DNA from: an uncultured Bacteroidales bacterium | Lineage (GTDB): Bacteria; Bacteroidota; Bacteroidia; Bacteroidales; UBA932 | Assembly: GCA_934725575.1 (NCBI GenBank) | Contig: CAKVCK010000012.1 | Span: 1-64,000 of the forward strand | Length of the DNA: 64,000 bases | Direction: 5' to 3' | The notes under the pieces: generated by a model | What the model saw: the letters and a program-made list of their open reading frames with translations, nothing else | Databases searched by the model: none | Told to the model about the DNA's origin: nothing | In this document: one piece after another, positions 52,081 to 61,026 of the stretch | Layout of the letters: every line of letters begins with the position of its first letter | How positions within the stretch are numbered: the stretch's first letter is position 1 | Made by a program: the position numbers and the translations under genes

Positions 52081-52102
52081 GTGTATTAATAAACTAATAC
52101 AC
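52081..52102 (+). promoter_or_regulatory. Palindromic operator at the efflux promoter
   Basis: GTGTATTA-ATAAAC-TAATACAC is a perfect 8-bp inverted repeat with a 6-bp centre, placed 2 bp after the -7 box and covering the expected transcription start. This is the form and position of a TetR-type repressor site. No repressor gene lies in the window. Confidence 0.7.
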
Positions 52103-52358
52103 AAAGCAGCAAAACAACTCTCATCAAACTCTGTAATAGAAAGAGGACAGGCACGAGAGCTTCGGTCACGGTTCTTATCGAAGTGTCGAGGGGGCAAAAG
52201 AGCCGGTAAACGAAGGTCAAGATGTAAGTGAGATGTGATGGACTTGGTAAGCAGGGGAAAAGAGTTTTGGGAATAGGGAAAAAGAGCGCCGATGGAAACG
52301 TTCCGGCGACCGAAATATAAGAAACAACAGCCCATAGGGCAAAAAAGATAACAACCAA

Positions 52359-53081
52359 ATGCTGATTGAACTAAAAGATGTCAACAAGACCTACCAGGGT
52401 GCGCAGCCTCTGCACGTGCTGAAGGGCATTGATCTTACCATAGAGAAGGGCGAGTTCGTCTCGATTATGGGAGCGTCGGGATCAGGCAAATCCACGCTTC
52501 TGAATATTCTTGGAATATTGGACAACTACGACTCAGGCGAGTACCGCATCAACGGGAGTCTCATCTGGAACCTCAGTGAGACCAAGGCGGCGGAATACAG
52601 GAACAAGATGATCGGATTCATATTCCAGTCCTACAATCTGATAGGGTTCAAGACGGCGGCGGAGAATGTCGAGCTGCCGCTTTTCTATCAAGGTGTCGGC
52701 AGGCAGAAGCGGCACAGGATGGCGATGGAATTTCTGGAAAGACTTGGATTGAAGGAGTGGGCTGACCACTATCCTAACGAGATGTCCGGAGGTCAGAAGC
52801 AGAGGGTGGCGATCGCCCGCGCACTGATCACAAAGCCAGAGATCATCCTTGCAGACGAGCCTACAGGAGCTTTGGACTCAAAGACTTCCGTGGAAATCAT
52901 GAACCTGCTGCGGGAACTGAACGAGAAGGAGAATATGACCATCATCGTGGTGACCCACGAGAGCGGGGTGGCCAACTTCACCAACAGGATCATCCACATC
53001 AAGGACGGAATCATAGGCAAGATCGAGCAGAACATCAGACACGATGCATCACCGTTCGGCGAGGGCACTATAATGAAGTAA
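52359..53081 (+). CDS. ABC transporter ATP-binding protein (MacB/LolD type)
   Basis: 240 aa. Walker A GASGSGKST (38-46), Q-loop region FIFQSYNLIGFKTAAEN, signature MSGGQKQRVAIARAL (about 145-160), Walker B ILADEPTGALD (about 165), and the His switch VVTHE. These match the MacB/LolD group that powers MacB-type permeases. It is the first gene of a five-gene operon and is 3 bp from the permease gene. Substrates are unknown; the regulatory site suggests an inducible export system. Confidence 0.93.
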   Translation: MLIELKDVNKTYQGAQPLHVLKGIDLTIEKGEFVSIMGASGSGKSTLLNILGILDNYDSGEYRINGSLIWNLSETKAAEYRNKMIGFIFQSYNLIGFKTAAENVELPLFYQGVGRQKRHRMAMEFLERLGLKEWADHYPNEMSGGQKQRVAIARALITKPEIILADEPTGALDSKTSVEIMNLLRELNEKENMTIIVVTHESGVANFTNRIIHIKDGIIGKIEQNIRHDASPFGEGTIMK

Positions 53082-53084
53082 GCG

Positions 53085-54389
53085 ATGAGAGATCTGTTTG
53101 AAGAAATCTGGAGCAACATCCGGCGCAACAAGCTCCGCACCGCCCTCACCGGCTTCGCTGTGGCCTGGGGAATATTTATGCTCATATTCCTGCTTGGCGC
53201 CGGCAACGGCCTGATTCACGCGCTGGAGAGCAACAACAATGATTATATGACCAACACGATGAACGTCTGGGGCGGCCGGACTTCCAAGCCGTACAACGGA
53301 ATGCAGGAGGGCAGAAGAATCGAACTGAACGACAAGGACATAGACATCACGCTCGGCCCAGACTTCGCGGACAATGTGGAAAAGGCCGGCTCAATACTCA
53401 CCCAAGCGAGCCTCACCACAAGCTACGGCAAGGAATATATCGTCAAGCAGGTCAGCGGAGTGAGCCCTGAATATTCAGAAATGAACAAGCTCAGCCTCCT
53501 CTACGGCAGGTTCATCAACGATATCGACATCAAGGAGAGGAGAAGGGTCATAGTGATGGACAGCAACGACGCGAGGGAACTGCTGGGAGTGACCGGAGAG
53601 AAAGAGGAAGGACTGACGGCTCTTCAAAAGGCGGCAGCGGCGGAGGCCCTGATCGGGAAATATGTCAAGGTCAACTCCTCTATGTTTCAGGTCATCGGCA
53701 TCCTGAGGCCGAGTGAAAACGGCTGGTCAAACCTCTACACGCCGATCAGCACCATCCGGACAATCTACAACAGAGGCAAGGAGATTGATGAATATACTTT
53801 CTCGTTCCACGGGCTGGACTCCGAGGAGGAGAACAGGGCGTTCGAGGATCGGCTGCGCGCATCGCTGAACAAAAACCACAACGCGGCGCCGGATGACAAA
53901 AGTGCGGTGGGAATATGGAATATCCTGACAATGAATATGGAGATGAACAAAGGAATGTCGATGATCCGCACAGCATTATGGATCATTGGAATCCTGACGC
54001 TGTTGAGCGGAATCGTTGGGGTCTCCAACATCATGCTGATCTCCGTCAAGGAGCGGACACACGAGTTCGGGATCCGCAAGGCGATCGGCGCGAGCCCGTG
54101 GGCCATACTGAAACTGATCATTTCCGAAAGCATCATCATCACCGCGTTCTTCGGCTACGTCGGAATGGTGCTCGGAGTTCTGGCCAACGAGTGGCTCGAT
54201 CATATTTCCGGAAATATGGTGATGGACTTCGGGCTGTTCCAGCAAACGGTCTTCAAAGATCCGACAGTCGGCCTCAACGTCTGCTTCGGAGCGACAATCC
54301 TGTTGGTCATCGCCGGCACCATCGCCGGTCTCGCCCCCGCCCGCAAAGCCGCCAAGGTCCGCCCGATCGAAGCCCTCCGCAGCGAATGA
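53085..54389 (+). CDS. MacB-type ABC permease 1
   Basis: 434 aa. N-terminal membrane helix in NIRRNKLRTALTGFAVAWGIFMLIFLLGAG, a large periplasmic domain (about 50-285), then three C-terminal helices with MIRTALWIIGILTLLSGIVGVSNIMLISVKERTHEFGIRKAIGASPWAILKLI and a final VRPIEALRSE, typical of the FtsX/MacB family. It forms the inner-membrane part of a tripartite exporter with the ATPase before it. A paralogue follows at 54581. Confidence 0.9.
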   Translation: MRDLFEEIWSNIRRNKLRTALTGFAVAWGIFMLIFLLGAGNGLIHALESNNNDYMTNTMNVWGGRTSKPYNGMQEGRRIELNDKDIDITLGPDFADNVEKAGSILTQASLTTSYGKEYIVKQVSGVSPEYSEMNKLSLLYGRFINDIDIKERRRVIVMDSNDARELLGVTGEKEEGLTALQKAAAAEALIGKYVKVNSSMFQVIGILRPSENGWSNLYTPISTIRTIYNRGKEIDEYTFSFHGLDSEEENRAFEDRLRASLNKNHNAAPDDKSAVGIWNILTMNMEMNKGMSMIRTALWIIGILTLLSGIVGVSNIMLISVKERTHEFGIRKAIGASPWAILKLIISESIIITAFFGYVGMVLGVLANEWLDHISGNMVMDFGLFQQTVFKDPTVGLNVCFGATILLVIAGTIAGLAPARKAAKVRPIEALRSE

Positions 54390-54462
54390 AAATTATTGGA
54401 TATATTCATAAAAGATCTAAAGGAATATTCAAATGAGATTTTTCGACAGAAATAAAAGACTC

Positions 54463-54555
54463 GGAGGCACGGAGTGCCGACAGGGCCTCCCGGCGAGGGA
54501 GGCGGTGGAGGGTGGCGCTCCCACCGGGAGCTGTCACGAAGTGACTGAGGGGTGG
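54463..54555 (+). repeat. Four-hairpin element between the two permease genes
   Basis: Four consecutive hairpins: GGCAC-GGA-GTGCC (54466-54478), CCTCCC-GGCGA-GGGAGG (54486-54502), GGTGG-CGCTC-CCACC (54511-54525) and GTCAC-GAA-GTGAC (54533-54545). It lies in the 191-bp gap between the permease genes. A short open frame starts at 54433 (MRFFDRNKRL...) with a beginning like that of the second permease (MKFFDIDRFK...) and runs through the element to 54579. Confidence 0.75.
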
Positions 54556-54580
54556 AAGGAAATTATTAAAATTTCATAAA

Positions 54581-55834
54581 ATGAAATTTTTCGATATTGA
54601 CCGATTCAAGGAAATCCTTGACACATTGACCCGCAACAAGGGACGCAGCCTGCTGACCGGGTTCGGGGTGTTCTGGGGAATATTCATGCTGCTGTTCCTG
54701 CTGGGCGGCGGCGACGGGTTCAAGGTGATGCTGAACCAGCAGATGGGAGGGTTTGCGTCCAACTCGGCGATGATCTGGTCCCAGAACACGTCCAAGCCAT
54801 ACAAAGGCTTCAACAAGGGACGTTACTGGGAGATGAACATCAAGGACGTGGAGATTCTCAAGGAAAAGGTTCCTGAAGTGGACATCGTGTCGCCTCAATG
54901 CTTCAGTTGGTCCAGAGGCGAGGCAACCTACGAGGACAAGTCATCAAGGTGCAACGTCAAGGGGTTGAAGGCCGACTTCGCTAAAATAGAGACACCGACG
55001 ATAGTTTACGGACGCTACATCAACGAGATGGACGTGGCGCAGAAACGCAAGGTCTGCGTGATAGGAAAGCAGGTTTACGAAAACCTCTATCCAAAGGGGG
55101 TGGACCCGTGCGAAACCAGAATCAAGATCGGCCCGGCATATTACCAAGTCATCGGAGTTGACTACAACGAACACAGTGTCATCAGCTTCGGAGGCAGGCA
55201 GACCGAGGCGATCGTGATTCCGATCTCTGTTGTGCAGGCTGTTTACAATATGGGTGACAAAGTACAGGTGATGGCGGTCACGGCTAAAGAAGGGATCGTG
55301 ATGAGCGACATCATCCCGAAAATCAGAAGGGCGGTCGCAAGCAACCACTATATCGATCCTACTGACGAACAGGCGGTTACCGTTCTCAACACAGAGATGT
55401 TCTTTATGATGATCGACAGTCTGTTCAAAGGGGTGAACTTCCTGATCTGGCTGATCGGAATCGGAACGTTGCTGGCCGGTGTGATCGGAGTCTCGAACAT
55501 CATGATGGTGACTGTCCGGGAACGTACCACGGAAATCGGAATCAGACGTGCCATCGGAGCCACACCGAAGATGATCCTCTCGCAGATCATCTGGGAGAGC
55601 ATCCTGCTGACGGCCGTGGCCGGAATGTTGGGCCTGCTGTTCTCGGTGCTGATCCTGCAAGGGTTGGAGCTGGCCTTCACGACAGACGGCATCCTTCAGG
55701 CTCCGTTCCAGATCAGTTTCTGGACAGCTGTCGGAACTCTTCTCGGGTTGACTGTTCTCGGAGTCGTGGCAGGACTCGCCCCGGCGGCCAGAGCGATGAG
55801 CATCAAACCGGTGGACGCTATGAGGGATGAATAA
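54581..55834 (+). CDS. MacB-type ABC permease 2
   Basis: 417 aa with the same layout as the gene before: helix in LLTGFGVFWGIFMLLFLLGGGDGF, periplasmic domain, and SNIMMVTVRERTTEIGIRRAIGATPKMILSQIIWES, ending in IKPVDAMRDE. The two permeases probably form a heterodimer with the single ATPase. A five-gene set of one ATPase, two permeases, an adaptor and a TolC-type channel is common in Bacteroidota. Confidence 0.9.
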   Translation: MKFFDIDRFKEILDTLTRNKGRSLLTGFGVFWGIFMLLFLLGGGDGFKVMLNQQMGGFASNSAMIWSQNTSKPYKGFNKGRYWEMNIKDVEILKEKVPEVDIVSPQCFSWSRGEATYEDKSSRCNVKGLKADFAKIETPTIVYGRYINEMDVAQKRKVCVIGKQVYENLYPKGVDPCETRIKIGPAYYQVIGVDYNEHSVISFGGRQTEAIVIPISVVQAVYNMGDKVQVMAVTAKEGIVMSDIIPKIRRAVASNHYIDPTDEQAVTVLNTEMFFMMIDSLFKGVNFLIWLIGIGTLLAGVIGVSNIMMVTVRERTTEIGIRRAIGATPKMILSQIIWESILLTAVAGMLGLLFSVLILQGLELAFTTDGILQAPFQISFWTAVGTLLGLTVLGVVAGLAPAARAMSIKPVDAMRDE

Positions 55835-55927
55835 GAGGCTTCGGGAACAAGACATATTAAGGATGAGCAAACATATTCAAAGATAGATAGTCAAGAATTA
55901 ATATTCAGAAATAAAAAGTCAAGCAAT

Positions 55928-57025
55928 ATGAAAAAGTATTTCAAGTACATTCTGTTCGCCGCCATCATCGTGGTGTTCGCTGGCACATTCTACTTCCTTT
56001 GGAAAAAGTCACGTCCGCAGGAGATCCGCTACGAGGAGCTTCCCGCCGAGATCGCCGACATCAAGAAGACCACCCTCATCACCGGCACCATCGAGCCGCG
56101 TGACGAGGTGAACATCAAGCCGCAGATCAGCGGCATCATATCCGAGATCTACAAGGAGGCCGGCGACCAGGTGAAGGAAGGCGAGGTGATCGCCAAGGTC
56201 AAGGTCATTCCTGAGATGGGCTCGCTGAGTTCGGCGCAGAGCCGTTTGCGCATCGCCGAATTGAACCTTGAGCAGGCACAGACCAACTTCGGACGCGAGA
56301 AAGCCCTATACGACAAGCAGTTGGTAAGTGCCGAGGAATATGATCAAGTGCGTCAGGCCCTGGATCAGGCAAAGGAGGAGAAAGAGGCCGCCGAGGAGGC
56401 TCTGGAGGTTGTCAGGGACGGTGTTTCAAAACGCAACGCCACTGCCAGCTCTACGCTGATCCGCTCGACCATCACGGGGTTGATCCTCGATGTGCCGGTC
56501 AAGGTCGGTAACTCGGTGATCCAGAGCAACACGTTCAACGACGGAACAACCATAGCCACGGTAGCCGATATGAACGACCTCATATTCAAGGGCAATCTGG
56601 ATGAGACAGAGGTCGGCAAGGTCGATGAAGGCACGAGGATGAGAATCACCATCGGAGCGGTGCAGGGCGTGGAAATGGACGCTGTCCTTGAATATATCTC
56701 CCCGAAGGCCGTGCAGAACAACGGTGCTAACCAGTTCGAGATCAAGGCCAGGGTAAGCCAGTTGGACAGCGTGAAGATCCGTTCTGGCTACAGCGCCAAT
56801 GCCGAGATCACTTTGGAGCACGCCGACTCAGTTTTGGCAGTGCCTGAGGCGGCAATCTCATTTGAGAAGGATTCCACGTTCGTCTATCTTGCCGAGGGTG
56901 ACGGACAGTATAAACGCCAGCCTGTCACCACAGGACTGAGCGATGGGGTCAAGATAGAGGTGAAGAGCGGACTGGGCAAGGATCAGAAAGTCCGTGGTAA
57001 TCAGATATTCACAGACAAGAAATAG
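55928..57025 (+). CDS. Periplasmic adaptor subunit (HlyD/MacA family)
   Basis: 365 aa. N-terminal membrane anchor (YILFAAIIVVFAGTFYFLW), then a lipoyl-like half (TGTIEPRDEVNIKPQISGIISEIYKEAGDQVKEGEVIAKV), a coiled-coil hairpin (about 85-155), the second lipoyl half (ATASSTLIRSTITGLILDVPVKVGNSVI) and a beta-barrel domain. It joins the permeases to the outer-membrane channel. It lies between the permease and TolC-like genes. Confidence 0.9.
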   Translation: MKKYFKYILFAAIIVVFAGTFYFLWKKSRPQEIRYEELPAEIADIKKTTLITGTIEPRDEVNIKPQISGIISEIYKEAGDQVKEGEVIAKVKVIPEMGSLSSAQSRLRIAELNLEQAQTNFGREKALYDKQLVSAEEYDQVRQALDQAKEEKEAAEEALEVVRDGVSKRNATASSTLIRSTITGLILDVPVKVGNSVIQSNTFNDGTTIATVADMNDLIFKGNLDETEVGKVDEGTRMRITIGAVQGVEMDAVLEYISPKAVQNNGANQFEIKARVSQLDSVKIRSGYSANAEITLEHADSVLAVPEAAISFEKDSTFVYLAEGDGQYKRQPVTTGLSDGVKIEVKSGLGKDQKVRGNQIFTDKK

Positions 57026-57029
57026 CGCT

Positions 57030-58349
57030 ATGAAAAGAATATATTCATTGATTATTTTTGGTCTGCTGACGGTGGGGCTTTCCGCGCAGGATGGCAGGCT
57101 GTGGACGCTTCAGGACTGCATCGCGCACGCTCTTGAGAACAACATTTCCCTCAAACAGCAGGAGATTCAGGTCAAGCAGCAGGAAATTCAATTGAACACA
57201 TCCAGGAACAGCAGGTTGCCGGGTGTGAGCGCAAGCGCAAGCGAGAACTTCTCGTTCGGTCGAGGTTTGACGGCTGACAACACCTATTCCAACACCAACA
57301 CTACCAGTACGGGAGTCAGCCTCGGGGCTTCAGTGCCGGTGTTCCAAGGACTCAGGATCAACAACTCGATTAAACATGACGAACTGAACCTCAAGGCCGT
57401 GACGGCTGATTTTCAGAAGGCTCGCGAAGATGTCAGTGTCGCCGTGGCGCAGGCTTATGTGCAGATTCTCTACAATATGGAGCTTCTGGATGTGGCCAGG
57501 AATCAGGTCAGCATCGATTCGCTTCAGGTCGAGAGACTCTCGGCGATGGAGCTGAGCGGCAAGGCCAGCAAGGTTCAGGTGGCTCAGCAGAAAGCAGCGC
57601 TGGGACAGAGCCGACTGTCTGAGACTCAGGCCGCCAACAGTTTACGATTGTCGCTGTTGGATCTGAGCCAGTTGTTGGAGTTACCGAATCCTGAAGGATT
57701 CTCTATCGTCCGTCCTTCGGTTTCCGTTGACGGGCTGCTTCTGAGCAATCCGGAGGACATCTACGCGCAGGCAGTGGCCTGCAAGCCGTCAATCCAGGCA
57801 GAGCAGTTCAGGCTGGATGCCACAGAATATTCCATCAGGAACGCAAAGGGGGCCCGTCTGCCATCTCTTATGGCAAGCGGTGGTCTGGGAACCAATTACT
57901 ACACTATGAGCAGTCATTCCAGCGATCCGTTCGCAGACCAGATCAAGAACAATTTCAGCCAATATCTTGGTCTTAGCCTGAGCATTCCGATTTTCTCGGG
58001 ATTCCAGACCAGAAACCAGATCCGCTCCGCCGAGCTTTCGAGGACGAACCAGATGTTGCAGTTGGAAAACAGCAAGAAAAGCCTCTACAAGGAGATCCAG
58101 CAGGCGTATTACAACGCTGTGGCGGCTCAGGAGAAATTCCGGTCCAGCCTGGATGCTGATGCCAGCGCCAAAGAATCGTACGAACTCGTGCTTGCGAAGT
58201 ACGAGAACGGCAAGGCCAACATCACGGAGTTCAACGAGGCCCGCGACAGTTTCCTGGAATCCGAATCGAATCTGGCTCGCGCCCGCTACGAGTTCCTGTT
58301 CTCCGCAAAGCTCCTTGATTTCTATAAAGGTAGTAGGTTGGAGTTTTGA
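57030..58349 (+). CDS. TolC-family outer-membrane channel
   Basis: 439 aa from the ATG at 57030; signal peptide MKRIYSLIIFGLLTVGLSAQ. Two long helical coiled-coil repeats (LWTLQDCIAHALENNISLKQQEIQVKQQEIQ near the start, FRSSLDADASAKESYELVLAKYENGKANITEFNEARDSFLE near the end) are typical of TolC channels. It completes the exporter. It begins 4 bp after the adaptor stop. A strong hairpin terminator follows. Confidence 0.92.
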   Translation: MKRIYSLIIFGLLTVGLSAQDGRLWTLQDCIAHALENNISLKQQEIQVKQQEIQLNTSRNSRLPGVSASASENFSFGRGLTADNTYSNTNTTSTGVSLGASVPVFQGLRINNSIKHDELNLKAVTADFQKAREDVSVAVAQAYVQILYNMELLDVARNQVSIDSLQVERLSAMELSGKASKVQVAQQKAALGQSRLSETQAANSLRLSLLDLSQLLELPNPEGFSIVRPSVSVDGLLLSNPEDIYAQAVACKPSIQAEQFRLDATEYSIRNAKGARLPSLMASGGLGTNYYTMSSHSSDPFADQIKNNFSQYLGLSLSIPIFSGFQTRNQIRSAELSRTNQMLQLENSKKSLYKEIQQAYYNAVAAQEKFRSSLDADASAKESYELVLAKYENGKANITEFNEARDSFLESESNLARARYEFLFSAKLLDFYKGSRLEF

Positions 58350-58371
58350 TAGCATAGAATAAGGACCACAA

Positions 58372-58403
58372 AGAGGGGAGACGCAATTTAGCGTCTCCCC
58401 TCT
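58372..58403. terminator. Terminator of the efflux operon
   Basis: AGAGGGGAGACGC and GCGTCTCCCCTCT form a perfect 13-bp stem with loop AATTTA. It sits between the TolC gene and the tRNA gene on the other strand and can act on both. Confidence 0.85.
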
Positions 58404-58407
58404 TCCG

Positions 58408-58481
58408 TGGTCCCAGTAGGGCATGATCCTACGACCCCCTGATTATGAGTCAGATGCTCTAACCAACTGAGCTATGGGACC
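58408..58481 (-). tRNA. tRNA with CAT anticodon (Met or Ile2)
   Basis: 74 bases without encoded CCA. Acceptor stem GGTCCCA/TGGGACC (7 bp), D arm GCTC AGTTGGTTA GAGC, anticodon arm TCTGA CTCATAA TCAGG (CAT), T stem GTAGG/CCTAC. The T loop is ATCATGC rather than TTCRANY. Whether it is elongator Met or the lysidine-modified Ile tRNA cannot be told from this alone. Confidence 0.9.
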
Positions 58482-58558
58482 GGTTCCCGACCTTGGTGGC
58501 CGGGCATATTACTTGACGGATGCGGCCTCTGAGACCGCACCGTCCTCAATCTGAATTA

Positions 58559-58864
58559 TCAGACTTTGATCTCAACCTCAACGCCGGAAGGAAGCTCGAG
58601 CTTCATGAGAGCATCAACAGTCTTAGCGTTGCTGTCGTCGATGTCCAGAAGCCTGCTGTAGGCGCTAAGCTCAAACTGCTCGCGGGACTTCTTGTTGACG
58701 AAAGTCGAGCGATTGACAGTGAAGATCTTCTTGTTGGTAGGAAGCGGAATAGGACCGTTCACCTTAGCACCAGTAGCCTTCACGGTGTCCACGATCTTAG
58801 CGGCTGACTTGTCAACCAGCATGTGATCGAATGATTTGAGTTTTATTCTGATTTTTTGACTCAT
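58559..58864 (-). CDS. rpsJ: 30S ribosomal protein S10
   Basis: 101 aa, full length (MSQKIRIKLKSFDHMLVDKSAAKIVDTVKATGAKVNGPIPLPTNK..., ending VEVEIKV). It takes part in tRNA binding and transcription antitermination with NusB. It is the last gene of the str operon, 29 bp after fusA. In most Bacteroidota rpsJ leads into rplC and the S10 operon; here a tRNA gene follows. Confidence 0.97.
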   Translation of the reverse strand: MSQKIRIKLKSFDHMLVDKSAAKIVDTVKATGAKVNGPIPLPTNKKIFTVNRSTFVNKKSREQFELSAYSRLLDIDDSNAKTVDALMKLELPSGVEVEIKV

Positions 58865-58893
58865 ATCAAAAATACTTAATTACGATTTAACAC

Positions 58894-61014
58894 TTACTCG
58901 TCATCATCAGAGAGCTTGTAACCGCTCTTCTCGATAACGTCCTTAGCCAAGTTGGCAGGAACCTCAGCGTAGTGATCGAAAGTCATCGTGCTGGTAGCGC
59001 GTCCGGATGAGAGGGTTCTAAGAACTGTCACATAACCGAACTGCTCGGCGAGCGGAACGAAGGCCCTTACGATTCTCGCGCCATTGGCGGTGGAGTCCAT
59101 AGCCTGGATCTGGCCGCGGCGGCGGTTGAGGTCACCCACGATGTCACCCATATAGTCCTCAGGGGTAACAACCTCAAGGGACATAATAGGCTCAAGGAGA
59201 ACAGGCTTTGCCTTCGGGCAGGCGTGGCGGAATGCCAGACGGCCGGCCATTTCGAATGAAAGCTGGTCTGAATCGACAGGGTGGAACGAACCATCAAGCA
59301 CGGTAACCTTCATTGACTGAACCTCGTAACCAGCGAGAACGCCGTTGGCCATAGCTGACTTGAAGCCTTTCTCGATGCAAGGGATGAATTCCTTAGGAAT
59401 ATTACCACCCTTGACCTGATTGTCAAACTGAAGTCCGGTAACGCCTTCATCGGCAGGTCCGATCTCAACGATGATGTCGGCGAACTTACCACGACCACCG
59501 GTCTGCTTCTTGAAGACCTCACGGTGCTGTACTGTAGCGGTGATGGCCTCTTTGTAGTTAACCTGCGGAGCGCCCTGATTGATCTCGACACCGAACTCAC
59601 GACGGAGACGGTCCACGATGATGTCAAGGTGAAGCTCACCCATTCCGCTGATGACTGTCTGGCCGGTCTCGTGGTCAGACCTTACGGTGAACGTAGGGTC
59701 TTCCTCAGCGAGCTTGCCAAGGGCGATGCCAAGCTTGTCCAGGTCACCCTGGGTCTTAGGCTCGACAGCGATACCGATAACAGGATCAGGGAATTCCATT
59801 GATTCGAGCACGATCTGATGATCCTCGTTGCAGATGGTGTCTCCTGTACGGAGATCCTTGAATCCGACGGCGGCGCAGATGTCTCCGGCCTCGACAAAAT
59901 CGATAGGATTCTGGTGGTTGGAGTGCATCTGGTACAGACGCGCGATTCTTTCCTTCTTTCCGGTGCGGACGTTATAGACATAAGTACCGGCGTCAACACG
60001 TCCTGAGTACACTCTCATAAAGGCGAGACGGCCAACGAACGGATCGGTGGCGATCTTGAACACGAGAGCGCAGAACGGCTGGGCGGCATCAGGGAGAAGA
60101 TCCTCTTCCTCACCGGTCTTAGGATCGGTTCCCTTCACAACACCCTTGTCGAGCGGAGAAGGAAGGTAACGCATCACAGCGTCAAGGAGGAACTGGACAC
60201 CCTTGTTCTTGAATGAGGAACCGCAGCAGGCAGGAACGATCTGCATAGAGATCGTACCCTTGCGAAGGGCGGCGATGATCTCCTCCTCGGTAAGGGAGTC
60301 AGGATTCTCGAAATACTTCTCCATCAGAGCCTCGTCGCATTCGGCGGCAGCCTCAACGAGCTTGTCTCTCCATTTCTCGACCTCTCCGGCCATATCCGCC
60401 GGAACGTCCTTGATTTCATAGTTGACCAGTTCCTCGCCGGAGTCATAGTAATATGCCTTGCGGGAAACGAGGTCGATGATGCCCTTGAACTTGTCCTCGG
60501 CTCCGATAGGGAGACAGATCGGGACAGCCTTGGCACCGAGCTTAGTGTAGATTTCCTCAACGCAGGCGAGGAAGTCAGCGCCGACACGGTCCATCTTGTT
60601 CACGTATGCGATCTTCGGAACGCCGTACTTGTCAGCCTGACGCCAAACAGTCTCAGACTGAGGCTGAACGCGTCCAACGGCGCAGAAAGTAGCGACAGTT
60701 CCGTCGAGCACACGGAGCGAACGCTCCACCTCAACGGTGAAGTCGACGTGACCCGGAGTGTCGATCAGGTTGATCTGATAAACGTGACCGTTGTAATGCC
60801 AGAACGCTGTGGTGGCGGCGGAAGTGATGGTGATACCTCTCTCCTGCTCCTGAACCATCCAGTCCATTGTGGCAGCCCCTTCGTGTACCTCACCGATCTT
60901 GTGAGTCTTTCCGGTGTAGTACAGAATACGCTCGGATGTAGTCGTCTTTCCGGCATCAATGTGGGCCATTATGCCGATGTTTCTTGTGTAAGTAAGATCT
61001 CTTTTAGCAGCCAT
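58894..61014 (-). CDS. fusA: Elongation factor G
   Basis: 706 aa. G1 AHIDAGKTT (about 17-25), G2 ERGITITSAATT, G3 DTPGHVDF, G4 NKMD, followed by domains II-V ending in YKLSDDDE. It drives ribosome translocation. It is 12 bp after rpsG, in the normal str operon order. Confidence 0.98.
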   Translation of the reverse strand: MAAKRDLTYTRNIGIMAHIDAGKTTTSERILYYTGKTHKIGEVHEGAATMDWMVQEQERGITITSAATTAFWHYNGHVYQINLIDTPGHVDFTVEVERSLRVLDGTVATFCAVGRVQPQSETVWRQADKYGVPKIAYVNKMDRVGADFLACVEEIYTKLGAKAVPICLPIGAEDKFKGIIDLVSRKAYYYDSGEELVNYEIKDVPADMAGEVEKWRDKLVEAAAECDEALMEKYFENPDSLTEEEIIAALRKGTISMQIVPACCGSSFKNKGVQFLLDAVMRYLPSPLDKGVVKGTDPKTGEEEDLLPDAAQPFCALVFKIATDPFVGRLAFMRVYSGRVDAGTYVYNVRTGKKERIARLYQMHSNHQNPIDFVEAGDICAAVGFKDLRTGDTICNEDHQIVLESMEFPDPVIGIAVEPKTQGDLDKLGIALGKLAEEDPTFTVRSDHETGQTVISGMGELHLDIIVDRLRREFGVEINQGAPQVNYKEAITATVQHREVFKKQTGGRGKFADIIVEIGPADEGVTGLQFDNQVKGGNIPKEFIPCIEKGFKSAMANGVLAGYEVQSMKVTVLDGSFHPVDSDQLSFEMAGRLAFRHACPKAKPVLLEPIMSLEVVTPEDYMGDIVGDLNRRRGQIQAMDSTANGARIVRAFVPLAEQFGYVTVLRTLSSGRATSTMTFDHYAEVPANLAKDVIEKSGYKLSDDDE

Positions 61015-61026
61015 CTGCGAATAAAA

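Noticed and set aside
54944..55870. 308-codon minus-strand frame opposite permease 2
   Set aside because: Low-complexity, His/Asp-rich translation typical of antisense frames; the permease on the plus strand is certain.
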